From Trissonchulus latispiculum (lineage: Eukaryota; Nematoda; Enoplea; Enoplida; Ironidae), in assembly GCA_030248195.1 (NCBI GenBank), contig JASAND010015667.1, forward strand, positions 29,372 through 93,371: DNA of 64,000 nucleotides. The letters run 5' to 3'. Under the pieces are notes generated by a model. The model was not told the origin of the DNA, ran no database searches, and saw only the letters and a program-made list of their open reading frames with translations. Positions 32,607 to 45,540 of this stretch are shown in pieces; the stretch's first letter is position 1; each line of letters opens with the position of its first letter. Both the position numbers and the translations under genes were made by a program.

Positions 32607-33487
32607 ACCTATGATCTATACCCTGTGATCACGTACAAATGCCAATATTGGACCTTTTTTAGATAAAACGGTCAAATTTCAAATTTAATTTTAGGCTTTG
32701 ACCGTTCGTGATTCCGGGCAAGGGTCGCGTAGAGCACGGAGCTTACGTAGGATAGGAAAACTAATGTGATTTTCGAATTCTACGACCCTGAAAACCACCT
32801 ATACAAAGTTTTTTCCTGAGAAAATGGTCAATTCTGAAATTTAAGCTTGGGTCGACCTTGGCTCGAGCGCTGCAGCACCTCAGCGCCTCCGCGTCTCCTC
32901 CCCTTAGAAATACAAAAAACTCAAATTTCGCGAAATCGAAAAATTTTGCGATATTTGAACTCAACGTAGTCGAAAACATACACATACCAAATTTTAGGTC
33001 ATTTGGTCACGTTTTAAAGATTTTGTGTGGTGGGGGGTAATCGAGATAAGACCCGATTGTTTTAGAAGTTATGTTGAATTAAATTGGAATTAAAATTTTC
33101 AGTTTGATAATTGAAATTTCATTTAATTGAAATTAATTTAAATTCCCCTCATTAATTTAAACTGTGTAAGCTTTCCTTGCAAATTTTCCATAAGGAAAGA
33201 TTTGCCATTGACTTGCTATTGAACTTTGAGACTAAAATTCAAAATTTTAATTATGCTTTAGCGTTTAATGTTTTACTTAGAACTATGATATCAGAAACCT
33301 AATCAGATTAGAAGTTAGCACAGATTAAATTGAACTTAAATTCTTTATTAGCCTTTATCGAATGCATTAATTGCTGCATATGATTATGCACTATGCTGCA
33401 TTATGAACAAACAAACAATAAATCTATGAAATAAACAAGTAAACAAAATCTCAAATTTTCATTTGAGTATATACCTTTTCCTGCTTA
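32607..33487. other. No recognised gene
   Basis: AT-rich sequence after gag where pol would be expected. No conserved motif seen. Short frames at 32761-33040 overlap on both strands and look accidental. Confidence 0.45.
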
Positions 33488-34475
33488 GGGACGTGCTCAA
33501 AAGTCTTGCACAACTTTTTCATATTTACGATTTCTATTCACCCCGGTGCAATTTTTGCGGGGGGAAAATCCACACCGGTGTAGTTTTTCCGGGGGAAAAA
33601 CTGCACCGTGACATGTAGAAAGTCGAAAAATATGAGCAAAATTTGCCCCCCCCCTAAGTTCTTTTAGCATTCTAACACCCTCCGCGCAATCCCGCCTCAA
33701 ATTTCAAAGTCTCAGTTCAATGCAGTTTCTGCCGATTTTTTACAATTGGACAGTATCTGCATAGCTATAATTGTATTCAATCGAAAGATCTTGTTGTGCT
33801 CTACATTTGTGGCTTTTGAAACACCTTTTCTCTATACTGAGATATAGCTGATTTTCTTATATATTTCGGGGTTGGAAACTTGTCATTTTGCAGAAATCAA
33901 ATAATCCGCCATTTCTTGAACTACCCAAAACCGTAAAATTAAACTAAGAGTGTCATTTTGAAGGTCTCGTCGAGGCCGAATATTCGTGGCGTCGTAATCT
34001 TCTAATTGCTATCCCGTGCGCTGTTATCATAGAAATGTAGTTTCGCAAAACATGAAAAAAATTTTTCCAGCGATTGCGGAGCGTTTACTATGCAAGCTAG
34101 ATGGTTGCTAGAAATCGAAATGGATCTTAACATTTTCCCTTTCTAATGACTACAGTACAGTGAACCTAACTTCAGTTATCGGAAGTTATTTTGCTGCATC
34201 CTCGAAGTAATTTAATTTTCCATTTTGCAGACTAAAGTAAATTTTTTCGTGAGGCGTCGGTCACATCATTCTACAGTGCAAGTTATGGCTAATAAATAAA
34301 GCTAATAATAAATAAAGCTAACGAATAAAGCTAATTTCTCCAAAACTCAAATTTTCAAGCCGCTACTTTTCTAACATGTTTTATAGGGTAAATAATGCAA
34401 TTGTAGCAAATTTGAATAAATTTCAACGACAATTGCGCTTTTAAAGCCCAAAAATACACGAACCGAACCAGCACC
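33488..34475 (-). mobile_element. TTAA element D (left edge of the palindrome)
   Basis: The inner end, GAACCAGCACC then TTAA at 34476-34479, is the terminal sequence of the elements at 59176 and 60160. Its interior (33640-34060) matches the element at 62240-63217 in inverted orientation, for example around CACCCTCCGCGCAATCC. The other end is a degraded TTAGGGACGTG near 33485. About 200 bp next to the inner end pairs with 59176-59350. A C/G-rich foldback insertion (about 33540-33655) interrupts it. Confidence 0.6.
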
Positions 34476-35351
34476 TTAAATACTATGAAATCTTGGGAGT
34501 TGTTTTAGTTAGGCCTTTGAATCAGAGCACTTTACATCAAGATACGCTGGAACTGACAATTAACGTGTCTGTTTCAAATAAGTTTTTCGAGACCTAAACC
34601 AAAATTAAGGTACAGTAGTTCCTGATCATAGCTGATGATGATCATGATCTAAATACAACATTAATAAAGATTTGTGACCGGTCATGGAGAAATTTTTGGC
34701 GTAAAATACAAGCATAACTTTTCCGTTTCCTGCTTAACACATGCAGACCCCAACTTTGACGAAAAATCCGTTAAGACGTGTTCAAACACACATTAAAATA
34801 TCCTACACAGACAAAAACATATGCTAAAATGAGCGAATTCAGAGGTAACAGAAAGATCATCCAAACATGAACCCCCCCTCTTTACGGAAACCTAAAAAGC
34901 TTAGCCTACCTATTTATGTGAGTGTACAAAGCCTAGTAAAAGTGACATTTATTGTTCTTAATAAAGCTTTACTGATATTTTACAATAATTATTTCACAAA
35001 TCTATCACAGATCATTAAACACTGGTATAAGAACACATAGCTGCCACAACGAATCAATAATTAGAACGTTCACGTGCAGAAAAAAACAAAGCAACTATAT
35101 TTGTCTGTCACGAACACAATAAACAGGTTAGAATAAAAATAACTATACATAAAATATAATATCACAATCACAATATATGATATATGTAACATACTAAAGT
35201 ATACAGTTTAAAGTACACTGATTAATTTAATTATTGCAGAGAGGCGTCCAAGTTAAGATTAATTTGGGTTTTTTAGTGGTGGAGGGGGGCGGGGGTCCCC
35301 ACTTTTCGGTTCGCCCTGCACTTTTGGGAGCCCCCCTCTTTTCTACAAGCC

Positions 35352-35790
35352 TTTGCCTTCTTGCGGGTTCTGGAGGATGACGCTGTCATGCTGATTCTGA
35401 GGAAGGACCGGGAGGACAGCGCGAACTAAATCGCTGTACTTGCACCCGTATTAGGCTATATCATTGAACAGCACACTTGGAGTTCATCTGAATTTGGTGC
35501 AAAGGCCGTGATTGCCGTTGCTTTTTGCATCGAAGACTTGTGCTGTGTGCTGCTCCTCGAGCTAGCCGCCAGATATGGCAACGCCGAGGCCGACGGAGCG
35601 TGTTGGAGCATGATTAAAAAGAAGGAGACGTCATCCGTCGTGACGTCGACCAGGCTTTGAGACTCCTTCTGGCAACTTGGTTGGTTGAGTTGTTTTTGAC
35701 CAACCTTACCGGGCCAGTTTCCTGGCTAAACATTTTGCACCTTCGGGTGATGATCATCACATTGTGACGTCTAATGCAGCAAACAAACAG
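35352..35790 (+). other. Coding-like segment present only in the left arm
   Basis: Bounded by CAAGCC at 35346-35351 and 35791-35796; the right arm has a single CAAGCC at the matching place. It contains a 102-codon frame (35352-35657) with one TAA at codon 26 and visibly higher GC than its flanks. It includes LGYIIEQHTWSSSEFGAKAV and ELAARYGNAEADGACWSMIK. I recognise no family. Either an insertion with a 6-bp target duplication, or an ancestral segment lost from the right arm by recombination between the 6-bp repeats. Confidence 0.5.
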
Positions 35791-37026
35791 CAAGCCCCAC
35801 CCATTTTTTGGTGGTAGCCCATAAGTATCGAAAAAAATTAAGTTTTGAGGTCAAATTTTCAAAACGTTTCTTAATTTTTAGCTAATTTATTGACTTATAA
35901 CTTCATTTTAAGCTTAAAAACAGCGATGTTTTGCGTTTTTTACCTGTAAATGCTAATTCTTCGATATAAATTTTAGGTAGATTTGTATCTTGGGGTCGCC
36001 CCCCACCCCCACTTTCAAAACCCTAAAAATGCCAGTATATCTACACTTGGCTATTTGCATCTCATTGATTGTGTAATAGTCTTTGTAAGAAAATAAACGC
36101 CAGTGTAAATAGAAAAAACCTGCCATTCTAGACATGACTCATTCCCAAGAGAAAAACATGTTACCTGACAAATGTGACAAAGTCAGCCAATTTGTGACTC
36201 AATATTGCGCAACACTAAAATTTCAAATGCATCACTTTTTGCTGGACTAGTTTCCCTCCTTGGTGCTAATTGTATGTATGCAAGTGCAGGTGCATATAAT
36301 GGTCGTGAAAGATAGATTACAGGGCATACAGAGTGTCAACGATACAAAATACGTGTCGGTTGACACTGACAATTTGTAGATAAAAACTAAAGCTTTATGT
36401 CGAAATGCCGAATATTGAAAAGATATACCAAATTAGCTGGGGGGGGGGGCTAGTGGAAAAAATTTAAGCAGCTGCATCCATTGAAAAAAGGTTGCCAGCA
36501 TGTATTCTGAGGTCATCTTACGGCTGTTGTACACAACCTGCTGTTGCTGATTATGAGATATACAATAATATACTTATAAATAGATTTCTAAACATGGTCT
36601 AAACAAAAATAAGACTGCAAAGCTCGTCCCAGTGAAAGACTGCAAACAAGATAACTCAACCATAAATATAAAGAGATTTTGGCAAAAGTCGAAATAGACC
36701 CCAAAAGCGAAGAAGACACTCCGTTCTTTAAAAAATTTCCTTCGAAATGCAGGGAGTTCTTTCAGATTTCGTCAAATTGTATTAATAAATTATTTTACGC
36801 GTAAAATTAATTCTTTAATTAATAAGGTAATACACCTCACAGAAGCAGCATATATACAGCAAACAAGTATATTACATCAAACATGTAGTCATACAAGACA
36901 ATTTTAACTGCACACAAACATTACTGTAAACACGATATATATTTTAAGATTGTCACTGTTATATATACCTATTGCAAAAAATCATCCTCTAAACCAGAAA
37001 GAGAGACAAAAACCTAAACAGGACGC

Positions 37027-37278
37027 TCATATAGATCCATTCTCCTGCTTTGGTTGATCCTGCGCAGATTCAGAGTTGCGCACGTCGTCCTGCGCGCTCA
37101 GCCACTGCGCATATCGCCTAACAGCATCCTCCTGTTCCTCCGTCTCCACACAGTAGGGTCGGATCAGGCGAATTCGGGCTATGGCTTCGCTGGCCGTCAG
37201 CCCATCTCGTTTCACAAACCAACAGGCTAGCATGGTCCCGGTCCGCCCACGGCCGAAGGTACAGTGAACGCCCACCGG
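37027..37278 (-). CDS. DUSP23-like: DUSP23-like phosphatase, terminal exon (left copy)
   Basis: Encodes the C-terminal 83 residues of an atypical dual-specificity phosphatase. HCTFGRGRTG is the active-site loop HCX5R(T/S), with nucleophilic Cys and phosphate-binding Arg. TMLACWFVKR and SEAIARIRLIRP, then VETEEQEDAVRRYAQWL, follow DUSP23 (VHZ) order. Such enzymes remove phosphate from phosphotyrosine or phosphoserine/threonine in the cytosol. The exon begins after a 3' splice site (TTCTGTTTTTTCAG) and ends with TGA at 37027-37029. Upstream exons, encoding the N-terminal substrate-recognition part and the general-acid Asp, should lie toward the palindrome centre but were not found. It differs from the right copy only at synonymous sites in the first 60 codons, then diverges in the acidic tail. 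Confidence 0.8.
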   Translation of the reverse strand, partial: PVGVHCTFGRGRTGTMLACWFVKRDGLTASEAIARIRLIRPYCVETEEQEDAVRRYAQWLSAQDDVRNSESAQDQPKQENGSI

Positions 37279-38279
37279 CTGAAAAAACAGAAAAAACTAC
37301 TAGAATAGTGTGTAAGTGCAGTGTCAAGTTTCACACCGAGAAAAAATGTGACTCCAACTGCAGGGTCGTTTCCAAGATTTCGAAAAGGATTTTATTTTGG
37401 ATTTATTGAAAAGGAGGTTTTGACAAAAACTATTCATATACACTTTGTATAATGGAGAATTGATAATCTCTTCCTTCGGACAACTCAAAAGGAGGGAGTT
37501 TGAACCCCCAAAACCCCCCTCCTGGGTACGCCCATGTCCAAATGCCCAACTTCACACAAACACTGCTTTAGCTGTTACGCAACGATAAAACGTTAACACT
37601 GTGGTCCTATATTTAACATCTGTCTAAGTCATAATTTGCAGGCTGACTTTCAGTTTTGAGCGATAGCAATGACTCAAATTTTCTACAAACTCACTTGTCA
37701 CTTTTTGACAACAGAAGTATATATGCGTCTCTAAAAGATACGTTAATGTGAGAAAATCGGCCATAGCACAAAAATTCAGAACCGCCCAAAATCCCGACCC
37801 GGGATGTGTGTCTCACTAAGATTTATGTTTTTTGCTAATTTAGCAATTAAGCTGAGAATTTCTCAAAAATATCGCACTTAAAAACATATTTTAATTTAAT
37901 ATAATCTATAATTTTAAAAGCTTCAAGCGATAAGCCAATTCATTTTTAATGCAATTACTAAAACTTATTTACGAAATTCTTGGCAAGCGGTCCTAAATAA
38001 AAGTCAAATGGTTTAAAATGACCAAATTATTACTTCCATGTTTTGGTTTTGTACTATAACCTGCCATTTGTTTCTACAATTTTTAAGTTTTCTAGCCTTA
38101 TCCGATGCTGTCAAAGGGTTTAAACATTTTGCAAAATTGTAGGTAAAAGTTCATAGTAAAGAATTTATATATATACAATGTTTTTTGGATTTTGCAGTAA
38201 AAAATGCCCATGCAAATTAAACCTTCAACATGATGGGAATAATAAGAAGGATGATTGGCGATATATACCAAGGCATAAG

Positions 38280-38840
38280 CACACATGTGCGCAACTTTCG
38301 CAAAACTTAACCAGTTTAGTTGAAATTTGGTGTGGATGCATTTGAATACATTTCCAATCGATCTGCAGCAAAATTTTAGAAAATTTGAATTTTTAAGTTT
38401 CCAAAGGGGGACCAAGGAGAACCAAAAAAATTTTTGTCTCCAATTTTGCTAAGTTTGCTAAGTTGCATACAGGGGGTTTCTGGGTCACAGTACACGAAAC
38501 CAAAACTCGTTTTTCGATTAAGCATTTCATTAGCTAGAAATAAGCTAAAGTTGTAAGCTTAACGTATATATATACGTAATTATCGCCAGATCGAAAAACA
38601 GGCTTCGGATTCGTGTTCAGCAACCCAGAAAACCGCTGAATGCAACTTTTTAGCAAAATTGGAGACAAAAAGTTTTTAGTTCCTCTTGGAAAACTTCAAA
38701 ATTTAAAATTTTAAAATTTTGCTGCAGATCGATTAGAAATGTATTCAAATGCAATTGTATCCATACCAAATTTAAACTAAATTGGTTAAGTTTTGAGAAA
38801 GTTACGCACAGGAGCGCGTTTGAATTAGTATATATTGCCG
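38280..38840. repeat. Nested inverted repeat within the arm
   Basis: About 200 bp at 38280-38480 recurs inverted at 38640-38840, around ATATATACGTAATTA. Both include GATCGATT-type anchors next to GCAGCAAAATTTT or its complement. Counterparts lie at about 54110-54330 and 54470-54670 in the right arm. Confidence 0.65.
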
Positions 38841-39719
38841 CAGGATTTCTTAACAAAACAGTTTTTTGAACAATTTCAAAATTTCGGCTTTACCTCGATA
38901 ACCATGCGATTAATTAGTGTACGCATTAGCTAAAAAGCATTAATTTCACTGAAAATTCGGAAAATTTCACTCTAAAAATATTTTGAATCCTAACAAACTT
39001 GTACATATACGGCAGAAAAACAGAAACTTCAGAAAAGGATACTTTGATGATGACTTAAAAATTTCCAATATTTTGGTTTGGCGTGAAATATTACCGGTTC
39101 AGGGTTCAGTATCTATAGGTATTTTAAAGTCTATTATATATTAGAAACAAAAATTTATGCCCTTTAAAATGAGCATAAATTAAAACTATATAAAACTAGG
39201 CTTCATGATAACGCTCACTAGAGCCGAAAATGGTTAGGTGGTCAACTTTTCCCAAGTTGCCCCAGAAGTACCAAGATGCCCCATCCCCTCATATGAATTT
39301 ACTAAATTTTAAGACTTCCAAAACTGCTAAATTACAATAAAAATTGGCGATACAATTTTGCCAGATTTCGGTCCCGGTAATGACTAGAGCCCGACACAAG
39401 CGGGACCAGTCCCCCAACACATTCCTGTACAACGTATATATAGTCAAGCGGGAAAAACCCACTTTTCAGATTTTTGGTCAGAATTTTTAATGGTTTGACA
39501 TATCTAAATGCTGATTATACAGATAGCTAGGCATAGTCGTAAGCTTTCAACACCTCTCTAGGGTGTGCCGTTAGCGAGAAAAATTGTCCCAAACTGGGGG
39601 GAAAAACCCACCCCAAAAATTTTTGGCAAGTTGCCAGGAGCATTTCTAACCATTCCAAATGAAAGAGAGGATTGTTTTCAGTACAACTGCATCAAAATAT
39701 ATTAGTTTTGAGGTCATAT

Positions 39720-40730
39720 GGTCATTTGAAAATGTTGTATCTTTAACACATAGGCAAATTTTGGAAATTTTTAAAAATTGTTTATTTTCGGCAGTTTAAG
39801 CATCCTATCGTGTAGAAAACGTGTTTTTCTTGTATTTAGAGCCAAACAAGGCCCATTTTAAGGCAAAAATAATCATTTTTGATCAAAATTGAAATTTTGG
39901 CTTGAAATGGCACTGTGTACGATTTAGACCCCCGGGACATAGGTTAACGCGGGGGGGTCCAAGCCACCCCAACCCAGACAAGGTACAAGCCCTACCGCCG
40001 TCGAGGACAAGGGTAACGAAAAAATGGCCAAGGGGTAGGCAAAAATTGCCGGAAAAAATTAGTTTTTACACTAAAAGTTCAAAAATTTTCCGGCTTCGCC
40101 GGAATTTTTTAGCAAAAATGTTTAATTTTCCAGGAAAATCGGGCAAAATTTTGATAAAATTAACCTTAATTTTTCGAAAAATGTTACAAATTTATTCTTG
40201 AGGTACAAGCCCCCCTGAAAATTTTTGTTCAAGGTACAAGCCCCATCAAAATTTTCTGGGGACAAGCCCCCCCCCCAGGACCCGACCCCATGTTAATTTA
40301 TATATATATGCCCCTGGACCACACATAACAGTATTAACCAAGGTAAAAAATTTAGCAATTTAATCTATAGGCTCTATTAAACAAATGTATGTATTGGTTT
40401 GACCTTTCCGGTCAATGGTTAGAAAAAAATTTAATTTTGAAAAGTGGGTTTGTTCCCGCCAACTCCAGGTCACCCCCAGGTCGCACCGGAGGGGTCAGAG
40501 CAGTGTGCCGTATATCACCATGAAGCGCAACAGATGCCCTACAGGTACATATAATCCGCTTTGGTCTAGGTCTTTCCAGTAGTTCAGGGTGGCCCGGCAA
40601 AGTTTGCCAAATTTCGGCACTTGGTCGGACCAAATTTCCAAAAATTTCAAAGTCCCAAAAAATTTGCAGGGAAGCAGGGGGAGCTACCACAATACACCCT
40701 CCAGGGTTATTTTGAATGCTCTTCAAGATA
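39720..40730. repeat. Module M, outer copy (left arm)
   Basis: Contains GCATCCTATCGTGTAGAAAA, the CCGG-hairpin element F2, and a block with GGGGTCAGAGCAGTGTG. A shorter version lies inverted at 45000-45560, and both recur in the right arm (47040-47640 and 52210-53220), so each arm itself contains an inverted pair. Confidence 0.7.
39945..40275. repeat. CCGG-hairpin family element F2
   Basis: GTACAAGCCC and ACAAGCCCC motifs flank an AT-rich core centred on TTTTCCGGCTTCGCCGGAA (about 40085). Its palindromic counterpart is at 52655-52990. Confidence 0.6.
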
Positions 40731-42689
40731 GGCTATTAAAATCCTAGATAGCTTATACCGGTAAGCCCACACTGGGGGTGGGTTTTTTCCCGCATTGGCG
40801 AGTGGTTCTTTCCCGCTTGGCTATATATAGTCAGGCGGGAAAAACCCACCTCCAGTGTGGGCTTACCGGTATGAGCTATATAGGATTTTAATAGCCTGTC
40901 TTGAAGAGCATCCAAAATAACTCTAAAGGCTGTATTATTGTCGCTCCCGCTGCTTCCATGCAAATGTTTTGGGACCAGGGTTTTTTTTCAAAATTTTACC
41001 TGTGCTTTTTAGTGTGTTTTTTTAAGAAAATGTGTGTTTTTTAAAAATCTGTGTTTTTCCTGAAATTCGCTTTTCGCAGTTTTAACACGTTTTTAACGGT
41101 TTTTACAGCATTTTAAACTATATTTAGCATTTTTTTGCGTGTTACGGAAGAAGTATAGAGGTCGGGAAAAAAAACCAAGGTAGTCACTTTTTGGACTCTG
41201 CAGAACTACACAGTGGAGCAATCCGGCTATAAATTATTTTCTTATCAAACCCTGTTTAGACTGTCATTTTGGTATATAAATCGCCTCCCTAGGTCCTGTC
41301 GTTAATTAGTAATTAACGGTTAATTAGCCGGGGTAAAAAAACCAATGGCGGGAAAAAACTAACCGGTGGGAAAAAAACCAACCCCAGTATTCGGTAAGGG
41401 TGACTCATATTAGCGATTTTATGCATGCAACAGGTTAAATCGGCGTTGCTGACTTCATATCTGCACTTATTTTTGCGATACTCCGTATAATAAGTGAGAA
41501 AATCAAACATCAATATTTGCAGCATCAACTGGCTAGGTTTCATCAAATTTGCCAGTTTCTATGTTAAAATGCAAAAATTTGTAAATCTTTCGAAATTCGA
41601 TGAAATAAATTAAAATAAACGTTGTTTCAGTGTTTTTTCGCGTATTTCTTTGTCCCAGAGTACTTTTTGGCCGCTTTAGCTGAGCCAAACAGCCGATCCG
41701 CCGAAATGAGGTTTTTACCGGCTAGCACAAAATTGCCAAGTCCAAATGCAATTTTGAGCTGTTCACGTGAAAGAACGCATTAAACTTGCTATGTGGATGA
41801 CTTTTGAGCAACTAAGAACCATTTTTGGGAGTTTGGCAGCAAAAGCAAAAATTGGTTTTTTCCCCACCCCTTGGTTTTTTTCCCATTTTGTAAAAATTCT
41901 GCTGGCAGCTTGCCAAGCGTCGCAGGAAGGCGAGACCGACATTTTTGGAAAGAGCACATGTTGTTCTCATAGAAAGTATTAAAAGTTATTATCTAACTGC
42001 TATGGAAAATTTTTTACAGACCTTCAAAAATAGGCAAATTTTGAATTTTTGGGGGGTCAAAAATGCCAAAATTTTCAAAATGTCACAAATGCTCAAAAGT
42101 GGTGCGATTTAGCTCAAATTTGGTGTGGTAGGTGGGATGGGCCCTACCAACTTGCATGCAAAATTTGAGCCCGCTAGCTCATCCCCATCGCCCAAACGGG
42201 GGGTTGGTTTTTTCCCCCACCACTTGCGGGTTGGTTTTTTTCCCCGACCTCTATACAAAGCATATATTGCATGCTCAGTCTTCATAAACAATATTTCAAT
42301 GTTCTGAACGTTAAATATTTGCATTGATGACGTCTTTTTTGCTCTACAATGGAGGGTCTGGGGGGCGGAGCCCCCCAGACGTTGAGAATTTTTTGAAAAT
42401 AGTGAAAATTTTGGTCTGAAATCCTTCAAACTTTTACTTTTCGACAGTTTATTTTATTCCAGTCATTTGCAGAATTTGGAAACGTAATTTCATAGAATAA
42501 TTTGCTTATACAGCCCCTAATGACACCGTTGCTTAGAATAATGAAGGCTACACGAAAACTGATGCCCAGACGAAAACAAACAGAAGTAAAAATTTATATT
42601 CTATTTTATTTTATATTCAAAAAGCGGCTTGATTCTGTTGATCTGCATAAATATTTAAAATATAAGCCTGATTAGTATATTTAATTGCT

Positions 42690-42736
42690 CAAACTAGTTA
42701 GGTCTTTGTAGTAATCTTGTATACGTACGTATATAC

Positions 42737-42772
<36 letters not shown>

Positions 42773-43100
42773 GTACTTCTGTAGTAAGATGTATGTATAT
42801 ATAATATTCTGGCTAGTTCTTGTGGTTATTTTCGACAATTGGTAGTTAATTTTTACAGGTGCATGCAGAATCTTGTATGTCTCCTTTTTGGCCCTTATAA
42901 TGCTTATATATATATACTGTAAATTGTATTTATATACGTACAAGTAACAAAAATGCTCCGCACAAAAGAGGATAATATGTGTGTGTTGGCTGTATCGTAT
43001 ATATATATATCCCTTAAATATCCTTTAAATATATAATAAATATAAATAGGTATATATCCTTTAAATTCCGGTTGAAGAAGTAAAGACAAAAGTATCATGG
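42690..43100. repeat. TA-rich tract
   Basis: Several (TA)n runs (about 42741-42768 and others) with ACGTACGTATA. Open frames in it are low-complexity artefacts. The right-arm counterpart is at 49850-50200. Confidence 0.7.
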
Positions 43101-43117
43101 GCACGTGACGTTATTTG

Positions 43118-43670
43118 GCACAGCAAATATTGGTGGATGGTTCCATGTCAAAAGTTGCTCAGCTCACTTAGGGCTTTCATTTGATACCAAATTTGACCAC
43201 TTTTGAAAAATTTTATTTTTGACCCAAAATCGCCTAAGCCCCCACCCCACCCCACCACAGCACTCTACAGCCACTTTGAGCATGCAGTTCTATGACAAAA
43301 GTTGCTCAGCTCGCTTAGGGCTTTCATTTGGTACCAAATTTGACCACTTTTGAAAACTTTCATTTTTGACCGAAAATCGCCTAAGTCCCCACCCCACCCC
43401 ACCACAGCAGTCTACAGCCACTTTGAGCACGCAGTTCTATGACAAAAGTTGCTCAGCTCGCTTAGGGCTTTCATTTGGTACCAAATTTGACCACTTTTGA
43501 AAACTTTCATTTTTGACCGAAAATCGCCTAAGTCCCCACCCCACCCCACCACAGCACTCTACAGCCACTTTGAGCATGCAGTTCTATGACAAAAGTTGCT
43601 CAGCTCGCTTAGGGCTTTCATTTGGTACCAAATTTGACAACTTTTGAGAAACTTTATTTTCGACCACTTG
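43118..43670. repeat. 147-bp tandem repeat, left arm
   Basis: Four units. The landmark AAAGTTGCTCAGCT starts at 43151, 43298, 43445 and 43592: spacing exactly 147 bp each time. Each unit also has TTTGGTACCAAATTTGACC and a CCCCACCCC run. Substitutions separate the units but no indels. Confidence 0.9.
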
Positions 43671-43697
43671 ACCCCCCACCCGACTGACCCTTCAAAC

Positions 43698-44110
43698 GGC
43701 AAAGTGGAACCAGCCCAGCAAAATAGGTACGTCGGACGGCAAAACGGATACCGGGAATGAGCTGGGCACACCAGAAAACCCCTATAGACAAAGTTTTGAG
43801 AGGCCAGGTAGAGCCTACTATGGACCTCCAGGAAGCGGTTTCCGACATGACCCTCCAGACGGCAAAGTGGAACCAGCACAGCAAGAAGGATGAGTCCTAC
43901 GGCAAAAAGGACACCGGGAATGAGCTGGGCGCACCAGAAAACCCCTATAGCCAAATTTTGGGAGGCCAGGTAAATCCTACTATGGACCTCCGGAAAGCGG
44001 TTTCCGACTTGACCCTCCCGACGGCAAAGTGGAACCAGCCCAGCAAGATGGGTGGGTCTGACGGTAAAACTGACTGCGGGAATCGATTCCCCGTGCCAGA
44101 AAACCATTGT
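43698..44110. repeat. ~162-bp tandem repeat, left arm
   Basis: GGCAAAGTGGAACCAG starts at 43698, 43861 and 44023 (163 and 162 bp). Because the unit lacks stops and is about 54 codons long, long frames open on both strands (for example 43559-44131 minus). The right-arm counterpart shifts frame along its length, so these frames are by-products of the repeat. Confidence 0.8.
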
Positions 44111-45540
44111 ATGGAAGATTTGAGCGTTCAAAGTTAAATAGATAGCGAGAAATTTCGATTTTTCATTTTTCGAATTTTCGCCATCTTTGACGGGCCACTG
44201 TGGTCGCTAGGGAAGTGATAGAGAAACGCAACCTGGACCGTTAGTTAGTTCAATATATGTAATTTCTGAATATAAAAAGAAAACAGCTCCAGCTCGTAAC
44301 GTTCGACCTGAGCGACGACCACAAAAATGGTCACTTTTCGCTATGAGCCGACTTTGCGGCGCCACTGCGGCGCTGTGGCGCAGCTGCGGCGCAAAAAAAG
44401 TTGTGATTCTTAAATTCTTTAGAGGGTACTACTAGACCCCATAGCCCTTTAGGTTGGCCCACCGCTGCAGATCACGTGAAAGCGGCGAACATTATGTACA
44501 ATACAACCATCAAATAGGAGAAACCGGAAAAAAAACATCGCCGCCATAACCGGTCCGGGGCGCAACTTTTTAACGGTAAGTGATACGGGGCTGAAACTTC
44601 ACAGACATACTAAACTCGATGTGCTCTACAATTTGCGCATGAAATCTGCGCAGGATCTGCGCAGGATTTTGCGCAGCTTCTGCGCAGCTTATTTTACACT
44701 GTCTCCAGCCACTTTTCACACATATTATAGGGGTCGCTGCTGCGACCCCTATGATATTTCATGCAGATTGGCCAAATAAACATTTTTGATTTGATTTGAT
44801 AAAAACATAGATATATAGCGAATATTTGCGCCGATATTTGCTAATATTTTTTGGAAAAACTTAAAAATTAGGCTTAAAATTAATAAAAATTCGCTCCTTC
44901 CGGTGAAAATGTGAGTGTGATTTTTAGTGTGTGTTTTTAAAATTTTGTGTGTTTTTTTTTTAAAAAAGTGTGCGAAAACACAATAAAAAACACAAATAAC
45001 AGTGTTTGGGACTTTGAAATTTTCGTAAACTTTGGTCTCAAATTTGGTAAACTTTGCCTGGCCACCCTGAACTACTGGAAAGAACTAGACCAAAGCGGAC
45101 TGCATGTATGTGTAGGGCATTTGTTGCGCTTCATGATAATATATGCCACATTGCTCTAACCCCTCCGGTGCGACCTGGGGGTGACCTGGAGTTGGCGGGA
45201 AAAACCCACTTTTTAAAATTCAATATTGTTCAAAGCATTAGCAGGAAAGGTCAAACAAATACATACATTTGTTTAATACAGCCTATAGATTAAATAGGTA
45301 TATATATATGTTCTACCTGGGTTCGTTCTGTTATGGGTGGTAAAGGGGGTCTAAATCGGACATGGTGGCATTACAAGCCAAAATTTCAATTTTGGTAAAA
45401 AATGCTTATTTTTGCCTTAAAATGGGACTATTATAGGAAACTGTGATAGGAAACTGGCTCAAAATACAGGAAAAACACGTTTTCTACACGATAGGATGCT
45501 TAAACTGCCGAAAAAAACAATTTTTAAAAATTTCCAAAAT

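Noticed and set aside
40412..40726. 104-codon frame identical in translation to 52212-52526
   Set aside because: Identity extends into flanking non-coding DNA and the diverged copies at 45054 and 47445 do not keep the frame. It reflects palindrome identity, not coding.
42690..43104. Open frames rich in Tyr and Ile
   Set aside because: They come from TA-repeat DNA read in any frame.
43559..44131. 190-codon minus-strand frame, and its partner at 48798-49367
   Set aside because: It arises because the ~162-bp repeat lacks stops. The two arms put matching sequence in different frames, so no protein is conserved.
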